DNA of 64,000 bases from Crotalaria pallida (Eukaryota > Streptophyta > Magnoliopsida > Fabales > Fabaceae), in contig CM075649.1 in assembly GCA_037953625.1 (NCBI GenBank), forward strand, positions 101,189,290-101,253,289, in the 5' to 3' direction. The notes under the pieces were generated by a model, which was given only the letters and a program-made list of their open reading frames with translations, made no database searches and was not told the origin of the DNA. Shown here in pieces: positions 22,116-33,700 of the stretch. The position numbers were made by a program, and so were the translations under genes. Positions within the stretch are counted from its first letter, which is position 1; each line of letters begins with the position of its first letter.

Positions 22116-25100
22116 GAGATGTTGTGTGGCTCCTATTTTTGGTTTTAGTCTGGGACTAGTGTTGAGTTGAGCTTGCTCCTCCACTAGCGCTCAACAAAAA
22201 TGTGATTTCTTGTTTTTACTTTTGGAAAGAGCCTAGTGTTGAGTTGAGCTTGCTCCTCCATTAGCACTCATCCAAAAGTATGGTTTTTGAAAACGGTTTT
22301 GAAAAGAGATTTTTGGAAAAGGTTTTCGAAAAGGTATTTTGATGAGAGGTGAAACAGTATTTTCAAAAGAGTTTTATGAAACAATTTCTTTGAAAAAGTT
22401 TTGAGAAGAGATATATTTTTGGGAAAAGTTTTTGGGAACAATCTTTTGATAAAGTTCTTTGAAATGCTATTTCGAGAAAGTCTTTTGGTAAGGACATTTT
22501 AGGGAAAACCTTTTTGAAACAATATTTCGAGAAAGTTTTGCGAAGGAATATTTTTGAGGAAATTTATGGAAGAATATTTTTGAAAGAGTTTTGTGAAATG
22601 ATATTTTCGAAAAAGTTTTGCAAAGGATGTTTCTGAGAAAAATGAGGAAATGAGCCTTGAGAAGGAAAGGAATTGTGTGATGAGTTGAGATGATGAAATG
22701 TGATGAGAAAGAGTGTGACATGAGATGTTGAAATGTGATGTGATGAATTGGGGAATAGTCTGAACGATTAGTGGTCGGGCTTCGTTGAAGGGATGCACCA
22801 AGGACGAGCCGATCATTAGGATTAAGCCGTTAATTAAAAGCCTAAAAACTTAAAAGACTATTAAAAGACATGAATAACGCGGTGAGGTATGAGTGTGTGT
22901 CGAAGTAGTGGAGAGGAAGGAACGATAAGTATCTGTGGATACTTAGGACGAGATTGCATTAGGGAAGGACGATGACGGTGAAACGTCAAGAAGTCTAGAG
23001 TACTGTTCTAGGCAGAACGAACTCCATAAGTGGTGCACTAACGTGGTGGGGACTGGGTCTAATACCGTGGTAAGTTCTGCACTCGAGACTAGAACTGTAC
23101 TGTCGCCCCCTAGATTGCAAATCGAGAACAGTGAGAGGGACTGGAACGGGGAATTTGTGATTGTCGCTGAGAGCGTGAACTATTGTTTATGATTATGATT
23201 TGAGGCAAGGCCTCCTGGTCTGGGACCATTTATGTGTTGTGACAGCTGTCGTGCCCGCGTGGTAAAGGTCCTGTACTCCTGTTTGCTTCCGACTAGGTGT
23301 GGATGGATGACCGAGGAGATGTAGACGTGAGTGCCGTTTTCCTCAATGATGGTTCCCCAAGTCATTGAGTGAGTTGAAATGATAAGACTTAATAAACTTA
23401 AAGATTCGAGAAGAATGGTTCAGTGATGGTGTTAAATATATAATGAGATGTGAGAAGTGATGATAACATGGTACTCATATGATGATGATGATGATGTTTG
23501 TGTAATGATGATGATGATCGTGTTTGTTTATATGAGTTGTTTGTCATTTACTGCTTTATTTTAATAATTGCCTATCGTAAATCCACATAGTCGACATTAC
23601 ATGTTTTGGGTAGCTCACTCTCTCGTACTTCTGCTTTGTATTGGGAAAATTTTGTATGGTCCTTAGAAAGGAAAACACGGAGAGACTGCTAGCTCGTTAT
23701 GAGGAGGAAAAGAAAGCACGAGAAGCGGCTATGGGAAGCATTGTTAGGGAGACTGACGAGGATGCCTCTACCCTTGACCCGAGGAGTGGACGTACCAAGA
23801 ATCAGAGTAGCGCACTGCGTTAGTATCGATGACTAGCGGTTAGGTAATTTCCCTTTCAGAGTTTTGTATTTCCATTGCAAGTTACTTGAAGTCCTGGCTC
23901 TATAGTGCTGTAACCTCAACTAAAGTTTATTCTGGTATTAACGTTTTGAAATGAGTAAACGGGCCGTGTTTGAAACAATGTTTTTGAAAACGAGTTTCAA
24001 AGTGCGGTGTCTTGTGACATCTCGGTTTGGAACTTGAAAGATTTATGCAATGTGAGAACACGAGTTTTAAATTGTAACTGTGTTTTGAAAACCCAAGTGT
24101 TCTCATCTTGCATAACACTTGTAAAAAAAAATTTTGGGCCCTAATTTTCACTAAATTTAATTATAAACAGTTGTGGTTTTCAAGTGGCCAAATCGGGGTG
24201 TTACATGCATTTTGTGTTTGCTCTACAATCTGAGTATTACAATTATCCAATATAATAATTTATTAATGCTTCAATTATTGTCCTTTTTTTTAACTACAAT
24301 TATTGTCTTTAAACTATTAGATGTTTCCTTTATTTCTTCGTGCATGTAGATCCGTATTTTAATTGTTATATTATTGTCAATCCGTACTTGAATATTACAC
24401 GCATATAAATATATAACAATAAGAATATTATGTTGTTTAGTTAAACTCATAAAATAAAAATATCATGTATCCCTTCTCATTTCTATATCATTATTGGAAA
24501 AAGGGGTTTTAACATCTGATTTTTAACATGTGTTAATAATAACATATATCAAATTATGATGTTGTGGCATAATGCTAAATAAATTAAGTTATTTTTACTT
24601 TTAACATTTTTTATCTTAACAGCAAATCAGGTGTAGGTGTTGTGGTATTACTATTCCTAAAAAAAAAAAGAAATGGTAAGATTAAGAGACAGATACCACA
24701 TAGATGTGGCTCATTTGCCTGCATTGGAGAAGGCATAAAAATGATGTTTTCCAAAGTTTCAAATAGGTAACTAAATAGTTACTTAAATTCAGTTTTGTGT
24801 TTTTTTTTTAATGATGAACACCAAAGAAAATGGAGATGGAGATAAAGAGAAAAATATTCTCTCAAAAATGAAGAAGAAGAAAACTAACATATATTGCTAT
24901 AGGGTGGGCACATAATTTTGTGTAATGAATTTAAAACAGTGTTGTGCTTGAACTTGAATTTTAATTACTTTGACATTTATGTTATATTTTTAAGGATAAA
25001 ATAATGATGGATATTGAAGCCCGAATTGGTGGAGAGTAAACATCATTCATTTGGTTCATTTCAATTTTTATTCTTTTGTCTAAAATTTCATATGAATTTT

Positions 25101-25913
25101 ATATCTTTCTAAAGCCAATGATCTTATCAAAGAATGGTGAGCCTATTCAAGTATTGCACTATGACCAGAAATATAGAAAAAAAAAAGCTATTGTCTAAAG
25201 TTTCAAACCTATTGGTTAAAAGATATAATGAGAAATAAGCCTTTTTTTAAGAACATCTTTTTAACACATAATCCTTTCATGATAAATATGATCCATTGTT
25301 CACCAAAAAAAAAAAGAAATAAGATCCATTTAATGGTTAAAAGTTTCCTATAATTTATTGTAAAATTCTTTTTTTCCTGTGTTATGTCAGGTTGTAATGG
25401 ATAATGGCATAATGTTGAAAGAGCAAAAAAAAATTGTTAAATAACAAAATAACAATGCATGAATAATTTCATTGAAATCATATGGTTCCATATTGTAGAA
25501 CTTCACGAGTGAGAATGCACACAGTTAATAAATTCTATTTATAGGAAATTGAACATCTTTAACATAAAAAATAACATTCATAATTACCTATTTTGCAATA
25601 TATCTGATTACTATAAACAATTCTTTACGATAAAAACACAACAATTGAGAATAACAAAATCACAATGCATGAATAATGAATTGCATTGAAATTATGTGAA
25701 TCCATATTCAAGAATATGACAACTAAAAATGCACACAGTTAATAATTACAATTTACACCAAAATGAACATCTTTATTAACATATAATAATATAACATATA
25801 ATAATATAAGATGACATTCACAATTACCGATTTTGCAATATAACATTTTATTATACACAACTCTCTACGACAAAAACACGACAATGGGAATGCGGGGCGA
25901 CAGGCACGCGAGT

Positions 25914-26545
25914 CATTTTGTTATAGACTTTTTTTTTACCCCCATAGTTTACTCGTTGGCCCCCGTTCGTTTTTTTGGGACGAAACTGCCCTTATTATAC
26001 CGACTGAAACAAAGCGGAAGTAACATTCCGATTGTAACAAGGAAGAAGAAAATAGTACAAAGGTTCCGATTTCACAAAGGCGGTAATATACTGATTTCAT
26101 AAAGGCGGAAGTTAATTTTTGACTTTCCACCTTATGAGAAGTGGAAGAAGAACCTCTTCGCATTCTCTTCTTCTATTAATTTCAATTCTGCTTCCTGTTG
26201 ACGCCTGTGAAAACATAACAGAATGATATCAGGAAATGGCCACTCAAGTGGGGGGCCATGCCACAAATAAGTGGAATGAATGTTTTTTTTTTAATCAAAG
26301 GCAGCTAACAGCTAAACCGGATAACATACATGTCTGCATCATTATTATCGCCTCTTAACAATCAGTATATATTATGACTACAATAAGTCGGAAGTAGATT
26401 TTTTTTCTTCCGCCTTGTTAAAATCAGAAAGTCATTCCCGCCTAGTTTCAGTTGGCAAAAGAAGGGCAACTTCGTTCATAAAAACCCAAATGGGGGCCAT
26501 TGAGTAAACTGTGGGGTTCAAAAAGAAAAAGTCTTGTCATAAAGG
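25914..26545. mobile_element. Long-TIR DNA element (Mutator-like, non-autonomous)
   Basis: The left end (25914-26045) and the reverse complement of the right end (about 26400-26545) align over more than 100 bp. Shared blocks include GACTTTTT, AGTTTACTC, GGCCCCC, TGCCCTT and ACTGAAAC, with mismatches. No transposase is seen. Long imperfect TIRs suggest a Mutator-like MITE. I could not identify a clean target duplication, because the left end abuts the truncated Helitron hairpin. Confidence 0.6.
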
Positions 26546-26599
26546 CAAACCACGTCAGACTTCGCTAATAACGTTCTAAATAAATACTTTCACATCAAC

Positions 26600-26785
26600 A
26601 AAGCCCAATACAGTTAGTAGATGAATGAGTTCCTTAAGCATGATGTTAGGTGTCCGATCCTCGTCGTGGGTTTGAAAAAGACTTTGTTGGGTAGAGGAAA
26701 AATCCACTTCGGTGATCTCTACGCGTTGAAGGGGATTAGTCTTCAGCCGTCAGCCCAAAAATACCCTTGGTGCAGATAAAAAAAA
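26600..26785 (+). mobile_element. tRNA-derived SINE copy
   Basis: Same family as 10437-10620: GTTAGTAGA, GGTGTCCGATCC (box B-like), GAAAAAGACTTTGTTGGGTAG, TTCGGTGATCTCTACGC, GGGGATTAGTCTTCAGC, AATACCCTTGGTGC and an A-rich tail. Confidence 0.75.
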
Positions 26786-27227
26786 TAAACACTCTCACTT
26801 TTCCACTTTATTTGTTATTTTAGTCTTTTTAGTTTATTCCAAATTATTTGTCATTTTAGGAATTCGAAGATATATTACTTAATTTTTTCCAACTTTAACA
26901 TTGCATTTAACATATTAAATATGTGAAATGAATGATAATTAAAGTACAGTTATAATATTGTAGTAAAGTTATCTGATACATTCTTGAAAACTGAAACATT
27001 AAATGAATTTCTTAATCCGTGAAAAATTTATAAAACGAGAATTAAATAAAAACGAAGATAACTAAAGAACCAAATTAATTTTGTTTAACAAAATAAAAGA
27101 CCAAAATAAATATAAAAATTTAAAAGATCAAAACCAACACTAAAAAAATAATAAATTAAAAGACAAAAAATACATTCAAGGCTAAATTTCATCGTAAAAT
27201 GAATTATATTCTTCTTCCTGAGCATGA
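26786..27227. other. AT-rich intergenic stretch
   Basis: No gene. The part at about 27040-27200 (with AACAAAATAAAAGACCAAAA) is an inverted match to about 10129-10240, so it is probably an old dispersed repeat. Confidence 0.5.
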
Positions 27228-27229
27228 TA

Positions 27230-27562
27230 CTTCCTCCGTTTCATTATGTTTGGCCTTTTAGGTCTGGGTACACAGATTAAGAAAGTGTTAATTATTGTAA
27301 GTATTATGTATAGTTTGTCCAAAATGCCCCTATTTAATCCTTATTGAAAATTATAGTAGTATTTAATTTTTATTAGTAAGTGTGTCCATTAATTAATATA
27401 TAGTGGTTTAGAGATGAGAGAGATGTGAGGAGTAAGAGAAATGATTGAATGAAATGTTAAAATTGAGAAAAAAATATGTTTATGTATTGAAAATGTAAAG
27501 GTGAAACAATATGAAACATAAAAAAAAAGGCTAAAAGGCCAAACATAATGAAATGAAGAGAG
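27230..27562. mobile_element. Stowaway-type MITE
   Basis: A 333-bp element with terminal inverted repeats (CTTCCTCCGTTTCATTATG on the left, CTCTCTTCATTTCATTATG on the right read inward, both continuing TTTGGCCTTTTAG), flanked by TA dinucleotides (27228-27229 and 27563-27564). This is the Tc1/mariner-related Stowaway signature. It has no coding capacity. Confidence 0.85.
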
Positions 27563-27639
27563 TACAATGAATTCATTGAGGAATGTTTGATTCAATTAAT
27601 GAGCGCTTATAATCATGTTAAATGATTTGCCTATACAGT

Positions 27640-27781
27640 ACTCGCTCTGTCCCATAAGTTAAGTTAATTTAGGTTTTTTTATTTGTCTCATAAGATATGT
27701 TCTTTTATAAATTCAATACTCATTTATACTTATTTTTCCAAGTATACCCTTATTTATTGCATTCTCTTTTTCACCACATAT
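27640..27781. repeat. Partial MITE-like end interrupted by the giant-LTR element
   Basis: ACTCGCTCTGTCCCATAAGT resembles a Stowaway-type terminus, but the opposite end is not recognisable after the 27782-47160 insertion. It may be a one-sided relic. It includes the target duplication CATAT at 27777-27781. Confidence 0.4.
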
Positions 27782-30700
27782 TGTAACAACCCGATTTTCG
27801 TAACAATGAATAATCATCATTTATTGAATAAGTTGCTAAAAATGAGACCAATTTTTTTTTTTTTAAACACATTATTGAAAAGTCATTGGTGTACTTAACT
27901 TCCTTTGCCGAAAACCGAGTTGTTACTAAAACATTTCTTTACATGAACTTCCAAATTTCTCAAATGACTTCATTCATTTCCTTTATGTTTCACCTTCATC
28001 ATTTTCACCAATTATGGATAACAAGTATCCACACAAGACTTGACATGGTTGATGTTCTTTTAAAACATTAAGTTCCGACAGTTCACAAAATAAAAGTGGG
28101 CATAATTACATAAGTGGTACATTACTACGATAATCCTTGACTCACAAATACTAACAACAGACTTAGACTAATAACACTACCCTTAAACCTTACGGTCAAA
28201 AACGACCGGATGGAGTTTCCATTTCTTCTTGCGCCCTTTCTTCGCTCCCGAAGGTGATGATCTCTGCCGCTGCTCTCTCATTGTCGTTCAACTCTAACTC
28301 CACTCCACATAAAGTGGTGGAGCTTTCCGGAGTCTCGTTCCGCACCTTCTCTTCATAGCTTCTGTATCCTCGTACGGTGACTTATCCCAAATGCGGCTCC
28401 AAGTTGACTCCGCTCAGTTTGTGATCCGGGTCCTGAATCACTATCTGAGTGTAGCCAGTCCATACCCAGCCATAGGGGGTAGACTTCCAACCATTTCCAA
28501 TCCTTTTCCAGGTGGTGATCTCCATACAATGCTCCATCTGCCCGTTGAGATACCAGCAAAACCGATATGCCAACGAACAAGAGAGAGTAAGTGATCCGAA
28601 CGACGCATCGTCGACGGTGTGGGTTTACGATAGGCAAGATATCAAGACAATACAAACATAGCAACACAACACACATACAACATAACAATCAAGTATATTA
28701 TCATTATCATTCTCTACCAATTTATCATTATCATCATCTTGCCAAACTTAATTCATTTCTCAACATAATCATTCTTTATTTCTCAATTTATTTCTCATAC
28801 TCAACTTTCAAGTCCATCACTTTCAGTCACATCCCTCTTCATGGGGTTTCCTTCATCTTTCTATACTTTCCATTCTCGCTTCCTTTCTCATTATCAATAT
28901 TTCATAAACTTTTGCTTCCCTTAATTATAAATCTTTTCTTATCACGTCTTATTGAATTATGACCATCGATGATCGGGGGAGTTAAAGTATCATCGAGGTA
29001 CTCGTTTCTTTCGCAGTTAGCACACACGTCTAAAATCTACATCTCCTCGGTCATCCACCCAACCTAGTCGGAAGCAAACAGGAGTACAGGACCTTTACCG
29101 TGCGGGCACGACAGCTGTCTCAACAATCAATTGGCTCCAAGCCAAGAGAACTGTAGAAAACTCGGGTACAGTCTCAAATCAATTCATATCATATCAATTC
29201 ATATATAATCAAGGCACACTGTAGAAAAATCGGGTACAGTGGCAATCAAAATGCCCCACTCGAGTCCCTCTCACTGTTCAAGATTTGCAATCTAGGGGGC
29301 GTCAGTACTATTCTAGTTGCGCTGCAGAAATTACCACGGCTTTGGCCCCCAGTCCCTACCACGTTCGTATGCCGCATGTGGAGTTCGTTCTGCCTAGAAA
29401 GTACTCAAGACTTCTTGACGTTTCACTGTCATCGTCCTCCCCTAATGCAATCTCCACCTGAGTATCCGCAGAAACCCATGGTTCCTTCCTCTCCACTACT
29501 TCGATATCACACTCATAGCTCACCGCGTTCGCATTTGTTAATGTCTTTTAAATTCTTTTATCTTTTTAATTATCCTAATGGTCGGCTCATCCTTAGTGCA
29601 TCCCTTCAACGAGTCCCGACCGCTATCTTTCAACATCACTGTTCTTTTCTTTTCTCAACATAGCACAGAGCTGGGATTGCCTCGGCAAACTTGCATCTCA
29701 TATCACAAGCTTCCTCCAAAATATCATTTCATCAACAACAACATTACTTTCCCAGCTCTGGCTCATCCTCATCATTATCATCAATTCTTTCCCCAATCTT
29801 AACTCTTTATCTCTTTTCCAATCCATCATATATCTTTTATCATTATTCCTTTCTCTTTGTGTCTTTTACTTTTACAAGCTTATTCATTTCATTTTATTTT
29901 CAGGACGTAACAGATGTCCATCAGCATACTAATTATATTAATCAACAATTTAATTATCATCATGCATATATAATTAAATAAATAAACATAAGCATGCTAT
30001 ATCACATCATCAACATATAAATTCATCACACAACAATACGTGGTCTTTGTCTACTTCGTATAAGTGGCCACCCAATACAAACAATTGCCACTATACTACT
30101 GACTCAGATCCGCTAAGTTCCGATATTTGAGCTGATCCAGAACGTCCTAATAAATCACCTAAATACCACGGTGTCTTAGGAAAGCTTCTCTCTCACCTCA
30201 GGTCCAGCGATTAAATGCGCACGGTCTCCTCGGATCCTTTTCGCTGCCGGCTGCCCCAATCCCTCGTCTTTAACATTCCTCGTATTAAATAAAACACGTT
30301 TAAGTTACTAACTTGTATTAAGAAAATCTTTTCTTAGCTCAAAACACTTTTCATTTCTCGTCGGGTAACGTAGAACATAATTATTTTTCTCAAAACAACT
30401 CTGACTTTCTCTGGTACTTTGTGTACCTCAAAACCATTTGAAAACATCTAATAAAATAATTTAACCCAATTGATTTGGTTGCTGGTCCGTCTTGGACAGT
30501 ACCTTAAACATATCCAAAAACACCAAAAAAATTCACCGTTTTTAATCCGGCTTTTTCTCAAATCAATTACCACTTGAAAACCATACTTTAAATCATGTGA
30601 ATACATTTTTTTTAAAGTTGAGGAACAACTTTAAATAATTCTGGACAGCAAAGGATTACTTCACAAAATCACTTTAATAAAAACCCGAAAACGTAGTAAA

Positions 30701-33700
30701 AACACTTTTGTTTCAAATAATTCTTTAACTCAAAATTAACACTTTAACACTTTAGAATTCAAGCTTTTTCAATAAATATGAACTTAGGACAGCCACTAAA
30801 TATGTTCCATGTTTCCAAATAAATCAAATCGAATTATCGTAAAATCAATTAATTTTAAAATCAATTACGTATTCAAATATTTTCCAAAACACACTCAAAT
30901 AACAAACAACACTTGATAAATCAAATCATTTAAATCATCCACTTTTCAAATATCAATTAGCATGAAGAATAGTCACATTAAATTCCAAAGCATTCATTTT
31001 CAAATAAACACCTTCACAATCCAACACTCATTCACTTATTCAATCACATAATCACTTTTCAAAACCATTTCATTTTCATAAAACAAAAACACTTAGTTAT
31101 ACATATACTCACAAACCGAATTGAACCAAAGATGTAAACCAAGCGCATTTGTTTTTCTTGCTTTAAACAACTTAATTTATTTCAAGCATTTAGACTCCAC
31201 TTTCTTTTTCATGAAACAAAATTATTTAATCTTCCTTTTACTCTTGACCGAATGCGCACACATATATATATATATTTAAACACAAAACTTTTTTCCAAAC
31301 CATTTAATTTAGCATTATTTCACAAAACACACTCATTGCTTTTAAGTCGCTTCATTGAAAAAGGATCCTAGTTTAGTTAGCATGCATTGGCCGAATCTCA
31401 TCATGGTCAAAACAAGGTTTTTGGGTTCATTTTTTAACATGCAAAAATTAAGATTCATGGGTTTAATCATGCACTCTCTCACACAAAACTCAAAAAAAAA
31501 TATCATTTCCTTTTTGAAGCTCAAAACCGAAATCATCATCATAACTTCAAACCAAGTTTTCATTTTAATTCTTTTGCATGCACTTTAGAAATCCTTAGAT
31601 CAAGAAGAAATCACATGCATGTGTCCCTTTTATGAAAAACAAAACATAATCTCTTGGTTTTAAGCTTAGGCCGAATATTCATCACCAAAAATCAAGATTA
31701 AATTTCAAATCTTTAACATGCAAGAACACAAAACATAAATCAAGACAAAAATCATTTTTCAAAGCTTGTTTCCTTGGTTTCCTTGTCAAAACCGTGATGA
31801 TCATTAAAAAGATCAAATCTTTTTACTCCAAAAACAACATGCATGACTCAAGATCAAAGCTTTTTCCACAAAACATGTAAGAATCAAAGATAATTGTAGA
31901 TCAACATAAGCACTTTCAACTTATTTTTCAAAGAGACATGAAAATAACTTTTCAAGGCCAAACATTAGCATGCATGTACTTAGATCTTGTAGATCAAGCC
32001 ATAAAATCAATCATAATAGTACAAATCAAAGATCAAAAATCATTTTGGGTAAAAAGAGGTCAAAACCGTGACATGCATTGAGGAAAGACTAAATCTTTTT
32101 GTTCAAAGATCACATGCAAAGCCCAAGAACAAAACTTTTTCAAGGATCAAGACAAAATCAAGGCTCTATCAAAGATCAAATCGAAACCAAGACATTTCAA
32201 CAACTCAAATCAACTTTTCCAAGTATAAAGTTAACATGCAATGACTTAGATCAAATTAGAAAGCATCAAGACTTAATCTTTAGTCACGGCCGAATTACAT
32301 AGCTCTTGGTTTAGTGTTTTACAAGTTCATTTAACTCTTAAAAATTCAAGATCAAAGCATAAATAATACATGCAAAGGAAAGTGAGGATCACAAAGCCAC
32401 AAAATCAAACATGCAATGTAACACCCCGATTCGGCAACTTAAAAACTTAACTTAAATATAGTGAAAATTAGGGCCATTTTTTTTTAAAACCAGTGTTATG
32501 TGAACGTGAGAACACTTAGACTTTTAAAACATGGTTACAATTAAAATTCGTATTCTCACATTACATAAACTCTCTCAAGTTCCAAACCGAGGTGTCACAA
32601 GACACCGCACTTTGAAACCCGTTTTCAAAACATCATTTAAACCATAGCCCATTCAATCGTTTCAAAACATCATTATTAAATACAACTTGTGCCGGGGTAC
32701 AGTATGATAGAGCTAGGTTAACTAAGAACTTACATTGGAGTACCATGCTCTGAGGGGAATTTCCTATCCTCTAGTCACGCTTCCTAGTATTTGCCGTCTA
32801 ACTCCGAACCTTGGTCGGTGAAGCCCACCACGCTTCCGCTGCGCCATCTACCAGTTGCAATATCAGCAATTGCCGATACGACAACATGGTAGGAGAGAGT
32901 CAGTGTTCCGAACACTAACGGGTTGACCATACGGTCTCGAGATAATTGAATATAAAATTATACGAATAATAAAACAACATAACTATAACATGCAATGCAC
33001 ATAGCACATATGAATCACATAGAATAAAACATACATCAATACCATCATTCTACACCAATGAATTCCTTCAACTCTTACATTCACATTCTCGGAATCCTTC
33101 TCACAAGCTTTCACAACTTTTCTCAATTCTTCACCAACCGTCTCGTGAACTCTTTCTCATATACTCATCTTATAGCTCTTATTCGATGCTTAATATTTTG
33201 ATGCACTTTCTTTGGAAACATCTTTATCTATTAAGTTTTATCATCTCGGTTAGCATCAATGATGAGGGGGACACATCATTGAGCTCACACACGTCTACAT
33301 CTCCTCGGTCAACCACCCAACCTAGTCGGAAGCAAACAGGAGTACAGGACCTTTACCACGCGGGCACGACAGCTGTCACAACACATAAATGGTCCCAGAC
33401 CAGGAGGCCCTGCCTCAAATCATAATCATAATAATCACAATGCACGCTCTCAGCGGCAATCACAAATGCCCCGTTCCAGTCCCTCTCACTGTTCTCGAAT
33501 TGCCATAGGGGGCGACAGTACTAATTCTAGTTGATCGTGCAGAACTTACCACGGCATAGGACCGATCTGCCCGTACCACATATGGAATTCATTCCGCCTA
33601 GAATAGCACTCAAGGCTTCTTGACGTATCACCATCTTTACCCTCCCCTATTGCAATCACAACCCGAAGATCCGCAGATACTTCGGGGTATCTTCCTCTCC

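Larger units (their letters stand above)
13017..24205 (+). mobile_element. Solo giant LTR (family shared with 32417-38280), with two nested insertions
   Basis: Begins TGTAACACCCCGC and ends CGGGGTGTTACA, flanked by target duplication TGCAT (13012-13016 and 24206-24210). Removing two nested insertions and the associated duplicated host sequence leaves about 5.7 kb, close to the 5864 bp of the reverse-oriented relative at 32417. No gag-pol or second LTR is present, so it is read as a solo LTR. TTATATAT at 13981-13988 is a likely TATA box, with a pyrimidine-rich leader after it. The homologous point in Helitron copy 1 (about 8305) is uninterrupted. Confidence 0.85.
10748..25913 (+). mobile_element. 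Non-autonomous Helitron, copy 2, interrupted and 3'-truncated
   Basis: Homologous throughout to 6114-10010. The 5' terminus TCTATACTAT is repeated three times (10748, 10757, 10767), so the exact start is ambiguous. At 13017 an 11.2 kb LTR-derived insertion interrupts it; Helitron sequence resumes at 24206. At 25913 it stops inside the terminal hairpin, after the loop and the first bases of the second stem arm, so CTAG is lost and a TIR element begins. A 54-bp tandem duplication at about 12774-12880 is specific to this copy. Confidence 0.85.

Noticed and set aside
28353..28688. ORF of 111 codons on the minus strand, repeated at 41226-41561
   Set aside because: It lies in the giant LTR and the two copies encode different reading frames of near-identical DNA, with no protein-level conservation.
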